Shown: positions 1 through 7,127 of the stretch, piece after piece
Position numbering within the stretch: position 1 is the first letter of the stretch
How the letters are laid out: each line of letters opens with the position of its first letter
From: Thalassobaculum_A sp040219615
GTDB lineage: Bacteria; Pseudomonadota; Alphaproteobacteria; Thalassobaculales; Thalassobaculaceae
Length of the DNA stretch: 64,000 nt
Assembly (NCBI RefSeq): GCF_040219615.1
Contig: NZ_JAVJSE010000041.1
Location: 496,001-560,000 of the forward strand
Direction of reading: 5' to 3'
The notes under the pieces: model-generated
What the model was told of the DNA's origin: nothing
The model's input: only the letters and a program-made list of their open reading frames with translations
Databases searched by the model: none
Program-made: the position numbers and the translations under genes

Positions 1-66
1 ATTGCGGTGACGGCGGCGGTTCGGGCAGAATTCTGCGGGGTCGTCCCCGAGCAGAACGCCGCCTGA
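1..66 (+). CDS. 3' end of an unidentified gene (partial)
   Basis: Frame 1 is open from the window edge and ends at a TGA at 64-66, giving a tail that finishes in ...VVPEQNAA. It lies on the same strand as bpt, 15 bases upstream, so the two could share a transcript. Twenty-one residues are too few to identify a family, and even the coding status is inferred only from the open frame and position. Confidence 0.4.
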   Translation: MAVTAAVRAEFCGVVPEQNAA

Positions 67-81
67 GCGGAGAATGCGAGT

Positions 82-816
82 ATGCACGACGCAACGCTGG
101 CGCCGCCCCTCACCTTCTTCCACACGCTGCCGATGCCCTGCCCCTACCTGCCCGGGCTGCAGGAGCGGCGACTGGTGTGCGACCTGTCGACGCGCCGCGG
201 CCGGCACGCCCACGACACCCTGGCGAGGGCCGGCTTCCGGCGCACCCAGCACCTGGCGTACCGGCCTGCCTGCGCGGGCTGCACCGACTGTGTGCCGGTC
301 CGGCTGCGTGCCGCCGACTTTCGCTGGACCCGCGGTCACCGGCGCGTGCTCAGGAGCAACGGCGACCTGATCGGCGAGGACGTCCCGAACGAGGCGACGC
401 GCGAGCAGTTCGAGCTGTTCTCGCGCTACCAGGCCGGCCGCCACGGCGACGGCGAGATGGCGCTGATGGACTATCCGGACTACGCCGCAATGGTGGAGCG
501 CTCGCCGATCGAGACCTCGCTGATCGAGTATCGCGACGCCAGGTCGGTGTTGTGGGCGGCGGTGCTGATCGACCGCCAGGACGACGGGCTGTCCGCGGTC
601 TACAGCTTCTTCGAGCCGGGCGCCGACAAGCGCGCGCTCGGCAGGTTCATGATCCTCGATCTCGTCCGACGCGCGGCCGCGCGCGGCCTGCCGTTCGTCT
701 ATCTCGGCTACTGGATCCGGGGCAGCCGCAAGATGGCCTACAAGACCCAGTTCCAGCCGGTGGAGTGCCTGACCGCCGGGGGCTGGGAGGAGCTAACGAT
801 TTCCGGCGAGGAGTGA
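82..816 (+). CDS. bpt: Aspartate/glutamate leucyltransferase (bacterial N-end rule)
   Basis: This 244-residue cytosolic protein matches bacterial Bpt, which moves leucine from Leu-tRNA onto proteins with N-terminal Asp or Glu and so marks them for ClpS/ClpAP degradation. The N-terminal half carries the family's cysteine cluster (CAGCTDCVPVRL at about residues 62-73). The C-terminal half has the acetyltransferase-like fold segments FMILDLVRRA and YLGYWIRGS. The length is normal for the family. An ATG start at 82 follows a GGAG-like ribosome site. The 3' end overlaps the convergent glycosyltransferase-like gene by 24 bases. Family assignment is firm; the exact acceptor specificity is inferred from family knowledge. 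Confidence 0.93.
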   Translation: MHDATLAPPLTFFHTLPMPCPYLPGLQERRLVCDLSTRRGRHAHDTLARAGFRRTQHLAYRPACAGCTDCVPVRLRAADFRWTRGHRRVLRSNGDLIGEDVPNEATREQFELFSRYQAGRHGDGEMALMDYPDYAAMVERSPIETSLIEYRDARSVLWAAVLIDRQDDGLSAVYSFFEPGADKRALGRFMILDLVRRAAARGLPFVYLGYWIRGSRKMAYKTQFQPVECLTAGGWEELTISGEE

Positions 817-1701
817 CGCCCCCGCGCCGTCGCCCGCCAGGACCTCGTCGAGCGCCGCGGTGACGATCCCGGTCATTCCCCAGCCCCGCACCCGTTCGTA
901 CGCCTCCTCGCCCCGCGCCCGCCAGCTCCCGTCCGCCACCATCGCCCGGCAGGCGTCGACCAGCGCGGCGTCGTCCGGAAAGGCGCTGGTCGCGGCGAGG
1001 TAGCCGTCCGGGTCGGGTACCGTGTTGGACACGCAGCAGCGCCGGTTGTTGGCGAGATACACCACGCGCTGCGGACTGACATGATCGGCATGGGCCAGGT
1101 TGAGATCGATCTTGGAGCGGCCGATCCGGGCATTGCGCAGCAGTTCGTGCGGCGCGTGCGAGGAACCGGCCAGCACGTCGACCGCCAGCCCGGCCTCGCG
1201 CAGCTGCTGCAGCACCCGGGCTCGCGCCGGATAGGGATCGACGTCGCCGAAGAAGAACACGTCGACCGGCCGTTCCGCGGCGTCCGGGATCTCAGCCACC
1301 GCCGGATGGCAGCCGTAACGCATATAGACCGGTCGCGGCGTCACCGTCCGGTAGCTCTCCATGTCTTCCCGGAACAGGCACAGCACTCCGGCGGCGTTCC
1401 CGAAGAACCGCCGGAACGGCTCCCGGTCGTCCGGCGCCTCGGGCCCGGCGCCATGGGCGATTCCGCCGAGCGTCTCGACCCCGAGCACCAGGTAGCGTGC
1501 CCGCCGGCCGGCCAGCGCCTCGACCAGTTCCGGAACGCGAAACGCCATCGGTGGAACGATGATGGTGAGCGCGTCGGTCGCGATCCGGTTCTGCGACACC
1601 GTCACGTCGTGCCCGGCGTCGACCAGGGCGTGGTACAGCAGCGCGATCACGTTGCGGTACATGTTGAAGCGGTTTCCGACGCAGCAGATGTCGAGGCGCA
1701 T
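793..1701 (-). CDS. Glycosyltransferase-like protein (CgeB-type)
   Basis: The gene encodes about 302 residues starting at MRLDICCVG, with a GGAAG ribosome site 8 bases upstream. Upstream in-frame codons give a low-complexity extension unlikely to be translated. The protein has an N-terminal Rossmann-like strand and a central VDVFFFGDVDPYPAR segment. The C-terminal part reads SKIDLNLAHADHVSPQRVVYLANNR, resembling the sugar-nucleotide-binding half of GT-B enzymes of the CgeB group, in which a title-page-like loop precedes a conserved Arg/Glu helix. The donor and acceptor cannot be read from the sequence. No other cell-envelope glycan genes are adjacent, so the function stays general. It is transcribed divergently from the TRAP genes. 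Confidence 0.7.
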   Translation of the reverse strand: MRLDICCVGNRFNMYRNVIALLYHALVDAGHDVTVSQNRIATDALTIIVPPMAFRVPELVEALAGRRARYLVLGVETLGGIAHGAGPEAPDDREPFRRFFGNAAGVLCLFREDMESYRTVTPRPVYMRYGCHPAVAEIPDAAERPVDVFFFGDVDPYPARARVLQQLREAGLAVDVLAGSSHAPHELLRNARIGRSKIDLNLAHADHVSPQRVVYLANNRRCCVSNTVPDPDGYLAATSAFPDDAALVDACRAMVADGSWRARGEEAYERVRGWGMTGIVTAALDEVLAGDGAGASLLAGNR

Positions 1702-1828
1702 AGGGAACTTCCGGGAAGAATGCAGAATCGACGGCGAGTGTGGCGGCCAGCCGGGCGGCATTCAACGATCCATCGGTTTCAGGGCAGAAGACATAGGGTT
1801 CTGCCGGTTTTATGGGCAGGGACGCTTG

Positions 1829-1856
1829 TTGCACCAGCATGTCGCTCCACTATAAT
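1829..1856 (+). promoter_or_regulatory. Candidate sigma-70 promoter for the TRAP operon
   Basis: A perfect TATAAT at 1851-1856 is preceded at 16 bases by TTGCAC (1829-1834), a weak -35. The predicted start near 1863 gives a leader of about 105 bases to dctP. The leader contains a small hairpin (GCGTGG/CCACGC, 1868-1886). TATAAT is rare in DNA this GC-rich, which strengthens the call. Confidence 0.5.
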
Positions 1857-1968
1857 CCGCGCGACCTGCGTGGTTCAGGGCCACGCGTCGCACGCGTAAC
1901 AGGGAGTGCGATTCAGGGGGACAATCCGCCGATTGGTATGGCGGACGGCAACACGATGGGAGAAAACC

Positions 1969-3060
1969 ATGAAGCGTCGTTCATTTCTTACCGGGGCCAG
2001 CGTAGGCGGCATTGCCGCCGCCGCAAGCGCGCTTTCGGCGCCGGCGATCGCGCAGTCTCGCGTCGAGATGGTTATGGTCTCGACCTGGCCGCGCGACTTC
2101 CCGGGCCTCGGCACCGGGGCGCAGCGCCTCGCCAAGCGTATCCAGGAGGTCTCCGACGGCCGGATCCAGGTGCAGTACTTTGCCGCCGGTGAGCGGGTCG
2201 GCGCCTTCGACGCGTTCGACGAGGTCGCCTCGGGCAATGCCCAGGCCTACCACGCCGCCGACTACTACTGGAAAGGCAAGCACCCGGGCTGGGCGTACTT
2301 CACCTCGGTGCCGTTCGGCCTGACCGAGAACGAGATGGGCGCCTGGATCCACCACATGGGCGGCCAGGAGCTGTGGGACGAGCTGGCCGGCGAATTCGGC
2401 CTGAAGTGCCTCGCAGCCGGCAACACCGGCGTGCAGATGGGCGGCTGGTTCAACAAGGAGATCAACTCCTCCCAGGACCTCAAGGGCCTCAAGATGCGTA
2501 TCCCGGGCCTGGGCGGCGACGTCATGGCCAAGCTGGGTGCCTCGCCGGTCTCGCTGCCGGGCGGCCAGATCTACGAGAACCTGGTCTCCGGTGCGATCGA
2601 CGCGACCGAGTGGGTCGGCCCGTGGAACGACTACTTCCTGAAGTTCTACGAGGCGGCGAAGTACTACTACTACCCGGGTATGCACGAGCCGGGCGGCTAC
2701 GATTCGCTGGGTCTGAACAAGGCGTGGTGGGACAAGCTCTCGAAGTCCGACCAGCTCCTCATCAAGGCCTGCGCTTCCGAAGAGACCGATTTCATGATGG
2801 CGGAGTTCAACGCCAACAACGGTACCTACCTGCGGAAGCTGACCCAGGAGCACGGCGTCCAGCTGCGTGAGTTCAACGACGACGTCTACGATGCGTTCGG
2901 TCGTGCCTCGGCCGAGGTGTACGAGGAGGTCCGCGCGCACAGCGACCTCGCCAATCGCATTCATGAGAGCTTTGCGAAGGCGCGGTCCGATGTCGGCGCC
3001 TGGATGAAGCTGTCCGAAGGCGCGTACTACGCCCAGCGCAACCGGGTGCTGGGTCTCTAA
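1969..3060 (+). CDS. dctP: TRAP transporter substrate-binding protein (2-oxoacid/TakP type)
   Basis: This 363-residue periplasmic solute receptor of a TRAP transporter begins with a twin-arginine-type signal (KRRSFLTGAS, cleavage likely after SAPAIAQ). The start at 1969 is chosen because the upstream in-frame extension would bury this signal. The core has the DctP pattern including MRIPGLGGDVMAKLG and GAIDATEWVGPWND. The latter resembles the Trp/Asp ligand pocket of TakP-like 2-oxoacid receptors, so a monocarboxylate or 2-oxoacid ligand is the best guess. It is the first gene of the three-gene TRAP set. A strong hairpin follows it, which probably lets the receptor be made in excess over the permeases. 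Family is firm, ligand inferred. Confidence 0.92.
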   Translation: MKRRSFLTGASVGGIAAAASALSAPAIAQSRVEMVMVSTWPRDFPGLGTGAQRLAKRIQEVSDGRIQVQYFAAGERVGAFDAFDEVASGNAQAYHAADYYWKGKHPGWAYFTSVPFGLTENEMGAWIHHMGGQELWDELAGEFGLKCLAAGNTGVQMGGWFNKEINSSQDLKGLKMRIPGLGGDVMAKLGASPVSLPGGQIYENLVSGAIDATEWVGPWNDYFLKFYEAAKYYYYPGMHEPGGYDSLGLNKAWWDKLSKSDQLLIKACASEETDFMMAEFNANNGTYLRKLTQEHGVQLREFNDDVYDAFGRASAEVYEEVRAHSDLANRIHESFAKARSDVGAWMKLSEGAYYAQRNRVLGL

Positions 3061-3070
3061 TCCGGTCGCG

Positions 3071-3120
3071 GATTCGAAAATCGACGGACGGGGTCTCCTG
3101 ACCCCGTCCGTTTTCGAATC
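3071..3120 (+). terminator. Terminator-like hairpin after dctP
   Basis: GATTCGAAAA (3071-3080) pairs with TTTTCGAATC (3111-3120), and CGGACGGGGTC (3085-3095) pairs with GACCCCGTCCG (3100-3110), around a TCCT loop. TTTT follows the GC stem directly. It sits between dctP and dctQ, consistent with partial termination that raises receptor expression relative to permease, or with 3' end protection of the dctP message. Confidence 0.8.
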
Positions 3121-3267
3121 GCCATACGGACTTCCCCGAACTAAGACGGCGTCCCAAGCCGCGCGATACTCGGCTCACGGTTCCATGCCGGACGGCTTGA
3201 ACCGGGTCCGATCCATTCGTCGTGAAGATCGCGGGGCGACCGCGGTTGCTAACGGAGACTGCCTGCC

Positions 3268-4260
3268 ATGGCGACCATGGAACCAGCATCCCGCTACCCG
3301 TCCAAGGGCGGCTTTCCGGGACCGGGCTTCACCCGCGCGGTCGGGTGGATGATCGTCGGCCTGACAGCCGCGTTCCTGATCAACACCTACCTGTCGATCT
3401 GGCACGGCTGGCCGGGCGCCCAGTCGGCCTTCTCGAAGGGTGGCCTCGGTATCGTCCAGGCCGCCCTGTTCGTGGCCGGCGTCGTCGGACCGGTCCTGTT
3501 CGTGTCGCGCACCGACCGGGGGCTGCGGCAGGATTCGCAGCTGCTGTCGAGCGTGGTGGCCTACATCGTCCGGGCGGCGTTCTGGGCGGTGGTGCTGATC
3601 GGGCTCGCCGACATGCTGATCTCGTTCCTGCGGGTCGAGAACCTGCTCGTGACCATGGTCGGGCACGAACTGGCGACCGAACTCGGTCGCTCGCAGTTCC
3701 GGGGGCCCGTCATCCACATGCCGCTGCTGGTGCTCGCAATGGCTATCGCGGCATGGACCCGGACCATCGGTTTCCAGTGGCTGGCGCTGCTGGTGGTGGT
3801 CGCCGAGCTGCTGATCGTACTGACCCGGTTCATCTATTCCTACGAGCAGGCGTTCCAGGGCGACCTGGTGCGGTTCTGGTACGCGGGCCTGTTCCTGTTC
3901 GCCAGCGCCTACACGCTGTACGAGGACGGTCATGTGCGCGTGGACGTCCTGTATTCGGGGTTCTCGCCGCGCGCCAAGGGGATTTCCAACGCGCTCGGCT
4001 GCCTGTTCATGGGCGTCACGCTCTGCAGCGTGATCCTGGTCTTCGGCATGTTCGACAAGACCAGCGTGATCACCGGCCCGCTACTGAGCTACGAGGTCTC
4101 GCAGTCCGGCTTCGGCATGTATGTGAAGTACCTGATGGCCGGGTTCCTTGGAATCTTCGCCGTTACCATGATGATCCAGTTCGCCGGCTATCTGATGGAC
4201 AGCGTGGCCGACATGCGCGGCGAACCGGGCCACCGCGACACCGAATCCCCGATGTCCTGA
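3268..4260 (+). CDS. dctQ: TRAP transporter small permease, extended
   Basis: This 330-residue integral inner-membrane protein corresponds to the DctQ small subunit, but family members are usually about 160-200 residues with four helices. Here roughly eight hydrophobic segments are visible, beginning near GWMIVGLTAAFLI, FVAGVVGPVLF, VVLIGLADMLI, PLLVLAMAIAA, LALLVVVAELLIV, WYAGLFLFASAYTLYEDG, LFMGVTLCSVILVFG and YLMAGFLGIFAVTM. The last four form the DctQ core, with the family-typical YEDGHVRVDVLY loop. The first four are an N-terminal extension. It sits between the receptor and large permease genes. The start at 3268 has a GGAG site 10 bases or so upstream. The assignment is strong from context and core motif. 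Confidence 0.88.
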   Translation: MATMEPASRYPSKGGFPGPGFTRAVGWMIVGLTAAFLINTYLSIWHGWPGAQSAFSKGGLGIVQAALFVAGVVGPVLFVSRTDRGLRQDSQLLSSVVAYIVRAAFWAVVLIGLADMLISFLRVENLLVTMVGHELATELGRSQFRGPVIHMPLLVLAMAIAAWTRTIGFQWLALLVVVAELLIVLTRFIYSYEQAFQGDLVRFWYAGLFLFASAYTLYEDGHVRVDVLYSGFSPRAKGISNALGCLFMGVTLCSVILVFGMFDKTSVITGPLLSYEVSQSGFGMYVKYLMAGFLGIFAVTMMIQFAGYLMDSVADMRGEPGHRDTESPMS

Positions 4261-4318
4261 CCGGGGCGCCGGCCCCCGGCGACCCGTGTCATCGCAGCAT
4301 TTCCAGGGCCTCCGGCCC

Positions 4319-4348
4319 ATGACCGACCAGAGCGAAAGCGGCGCCTAA
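4319..4348 (+). other. Possible nine-codon reading frame before dctM
   Basis: ATG at 4319 opens nine codons (MTDQSESGA) ending at TAA 4346-4348, two bases before the dctM start. The dctM start itself has only a weak ribosome site, so translation of this mini-frame could deliver ribosomes to dctM. This is inference only; nine codons prove nothing by themselves. Confidence 0.2.
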
Positions 4349-4350
4349 AG

Positions 4351-7017
4351 ATGGAGCTCTTCTTCCTCGCCCTCCTCGTGATCCTGATGGCTGCGGCCCT
4401 CGGATCGGGCTTCCCGGTCGCATTCGCCCTCCCGGGCTCGGCGATCGTCACCATCGGGCTCGCCGCGATGTCCGGCATGCTCTTCGAGGGCAATGCGGAC
4501 GCCTACTTCGCCCAGGGCAGCCCCGTGAACTGGCTCAGCGCCGGCGTCACGAACTTCCGCGGGATCTACTGGGAGGTCGAACGCGACACCCTGATCGCGA
4601 TCCCGCTGTTCGTGTTCATGGGCATCATGCTGCAGCGCTCCAAGATCGCGGAAGACCTGCTGGTATCGATGGCGCAGCTGTTCGGCCCGATCCGCGGCGG
4701 CCTCGGCATCTCGGTGGTGTTCGTCGGTGCGCTGCTGGCCGCGACCACCGGCATCGTCGGCGCGACGGTGGTGGCGATGGGACTGATCTCGCTTCCCGCG
4801 ATGCTCCGCAACAACTACTCGCACCCGCTCGCCACCGGCACCATCGCGGCCTCGGGGACCCTCGGCCAGATCATCCCGCCGTCGATCGTGCTGATCATCC
4901 TGGCCGACCAGTTGTCCGGCGCCGTCGACCAGGCGGCGACCGCCCGCCTGGCGCTCTACAAGGCGAACACCGGCGAGTTCTCGATGCCGAGCGAGTTCAG
5001 CGTCAGCTCGACCAGCGCTGGCGACATGTTCATGGGCGCCCTGCTGCCGGGCCTGATCCTGGTCGGGCTGTACATGCTGTTCATCCTGGTGATCTCCTTC
5101 GTCCGCCCGAAGATGGCACCGGCGGTTCATTTCGACGGCGCCTACGACCGCCGCTTCGCCGGCAAGGTCCTGTTGGCCCTGGTCCCGCCGCTGACGCTGA
5201 TCTTCGTCGTGCTCGGCTCGATCATCACCGGCATCGCCACCGTCAACCAGGCCGGCGCTATCGGCGCGGCCGGCGCACTGATCATGGCCGGCTACCGGCT
5301 GTACGAGGGCAAGGGAACCTATCGGCCTGCGGTGCTGGCGGTCGTCTCCGTGGTCCTGATCCTCGGCACCCTTCACGTCGTCCCGCTCAACATCCGCCAG
5401 GTCAACACCCAGGCCGACGTGATCGGCATGCTGGTGGCCACCGTCGGCGTGATCGGCCTGCTGGTCGCCCTGTCCTGGAGCGGCTATCGCACGCTGAAGA
5501 TCGACAACACGCTGCAGGGCGTGATGATCGAGACGGCGAAGACGACCTCGCTGGTGTTCATCATCCTGCTCGGCGCCGCCATGCTGACGGCGGCGTTCAG
5601 GGCGTTCGGCGGCGAGGACCTGGTCCGTGAGTTCCTGACCGGCCTGCCCGGCGGGTTCTGGGCCCAGTTCATCATCGTCATGGCCGTGATCTTCGTCCTC
5701 GGCTTCTTCCTGGACTTCATCGAGATCGCCGTCGTCGTGGTGCCGATCGTGGCCCCGATCCTGCTGATGGACCCGTCGGCGAACGTCACCGCGGTCTGGC
5801 TCGGCGTGATGATCGGCCTGAACATCCAGACGTCGTTCCTGACGCCGCCCTTCGGCTTCGCGCTGTTCTACCTGCGCGGCGTCGCCCCGGCGGTGGTGCG
5901 GACGATCTCCATGTACAAGGGCGTGGTTCCGTTCATCTCGCTGCAGCTGTTTGCGCTGTTCATCGTCGGCGTGGTGCCGGAGCTGGTGAACTACATCCCG
6001 AGCCGGGTTTCGCTCACCGGTGTGACGGCCCCGCCGCCGAAGAACCCGCGCCTGCAGAGCTGCATCGAGGACTACATCCGGGAGACCAACGCGAACCGCG
6101 GCGACGAGATCAAGGCCGCGATCCGGCAGGCCCAGGGATGGGATCTCTCGACCCTCCCGAAGCGCCGCGCCACCGCGGTCGCGAAGGCGCTCGACACGGC
6201 CGGCCAGACCTTCACCGCCCTGGACGAGGCGTTCGCCGCGTCCAAGGCGATCGACGACGCCGCGGTGAACTACCGGCCCCTGCACGTCGCCGTCCGGGCG
6301 ACCCAGGACGACATCCGGGGCCACAAGCAGGAGATCCAGGAGATCAGGAACCGGATCGACCTCGCCAAGCGCTTCCGTCCCGACGAGACCGCCTACCTCG
6401 CGGGCCTGGAGGAGGAACGGGACCGTCTCGAGGCCGAGCTGAAGCAGCTCGAAGCATCGATTCCCGACGACTGGGAGCCGCGGCACCGTGACTTCAAGAA
6501 AGTGCTGGCCGAGGAGAAGCGCGCGCGCCTCACCTATCGGCGGACCACAGACCAGGCCTACGAGCCGATCCTGGAGCTGATCGGCGTCCTGCGGACCGCC
6601 GACGCGCTGGCCGCCCTGGAAGACGACCTCCGCGCCCTCGGGGAGGTCGTGCGCAGCGAGCAAAGCGCCGACAGCAAGGAAGAGGCGATCAAGGAAGTCG
6701 AACGGCAACTCAACGACGGGGTCTCGGACGTCAACGAGATCCGCACCGCCCTGTCGTCGACGCGCCGCGCCATCCGCCGCGACGCCGACAAGCCGGAGAA
6801 GGCGATCCAGGAGTTCGAGAAGGCCGTGGCGATCATGAGCGAGGAAATCACCTGGCGAACCAACGCCCGGGAAAGCCTCCTGCCGCAGCTCGAGGCCTAC
6901 GACGCGGCGATCAAGTACACGATCGGCCTGCGCCAGCTCAACCGGATGCCCGACGAGATCGCGGTCGAGATCGCCGCCTGCCAGGCCCACCACACGGACA
7001 TCTCGCTGTACTTCTGA
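4351..7017 (+). CDS. dctM: TRAP transporter large permease with long C-terminal helical extension
   Basis: The 888-residue protein has the DctM large-permease pattern in residues 1 to about 550. About a dozen or more hydrophobic segments are visible, with the conserved GILQRSKIAEDLL-like loop (here GIMLQRSKIAEDLL), GTLGQIIPPSIVLI and the second-half TSFLTPPFGFALFYLRG. The mannitol/chloroaromatic-type subgroup insertion is present. After the last membrane helix (about 545) follow some 340 charged, mostly helical residues with coiled-coil character, for example LEEERDRLEAELKQLEAS and EEAIKEVERQLND. Ordinary DctM proteins are about 430-450 residues and lack this tail. The reading frame is continuous, so it is a true extension rather than two genes. 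It works with DctQ as the Na+-driven permease in the inner membrane. Confidence 0.9.
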   Translation: MELFFLALLVILMAAALGSGFPVAFALPGSAIVTIGLAAMSGMLFEGNADAYFAQGSPVNWLSAGVTNFRGIYWEVERDTLIAIPLFVFMGIMLQRSKIAEDLLVSMAQLFGPIRGGLGISVVFVGALLAATTGIVGATVVAMGLISLPAMLRNNYSHPLATGTIAASGTLGQIIPPSIVLIILADQLSGAVDQAATARLALYKANTGEFSMPSEFSVSSTSAGDMFMGALLPGLILVGLYMLFILVISFVRPKMAPAVHFDGAYDRRFAGKVLLALVPPLTLIFVVLGSIITGIATVNQAGAIGAAGALIMAGYRLYEGKGTYRPAVLAVVSVVLILGTLHVVPLNIRQVNTQADVIGMLVATVGVIGLLVALSWSGYRTLKIDNTLQGVMIETAKTTSLVFIILLGAAMLTAAFRAFGGEDLVREFLTGLPGGFWAQFIIVMAVIFVLGFFLDFIEIAVVVVPIVAPILLMDPSANVTAVWLGVMIGLNIQTSFLTPPFGFALFYLRGVAPAVVRTISMYKGVVPFISLQLFALFIVGVVPELVNYIPSRVSLTGVTAPPPKNPRLQSCIEDYIRETNANRGDEIKAAIRQAQGWDLSTLPKRRATAVAKALDTAGQTFTALDEAFAASKAIDDAAVNYRPLHVAVRATQDDIRGHKQEIQEIRNRIDLAKRFRPDETAYLAGLEEERDRLEAELKQLEASIPDDWEPRHRDFKKVLAEEKRARLTYRRTTDQAYEPILELIGVLRTADALAALEDDLRALGEVVRSEQSADSKEEAIKEVERQLNDGVSDVNEIRTALSSTRRAIRRDADKPEKAIQEFEKAVAIMSEEITWRTNARESLLPQLEAYDAAIKYTIGLRQLNRMPDEIAVEIAACQAHHTDISLYF

Positions 7018-7056
7018 GCATCCCCCGCGGCAAACGCCGCAAGCGGCCGAAACGGA

Positions 7057-7085
7057 AAGGGCCCGGCGCATCGCGCCGGGCCCTT
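7057..7085. terminator. Bidirectional terminator hairpin between dctM and parC
   Basis: AAGGGCCCGGCGC (7057-7069) and GCGCCGGGCCCTT (7073-7085) form a perfect 13-bp stem with a three-base loop. It lies between two convergent genes and can fold on either strand. There is no long T run, but TT follows on the plus strand and TTTCC on the minus strand. Confidence 0.7.
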
Positions 7086-7127
7086 GGTCGTTGCTGCGGG
7101 TGCGGCCCGCCGGCCGCGGCGCCGCGA

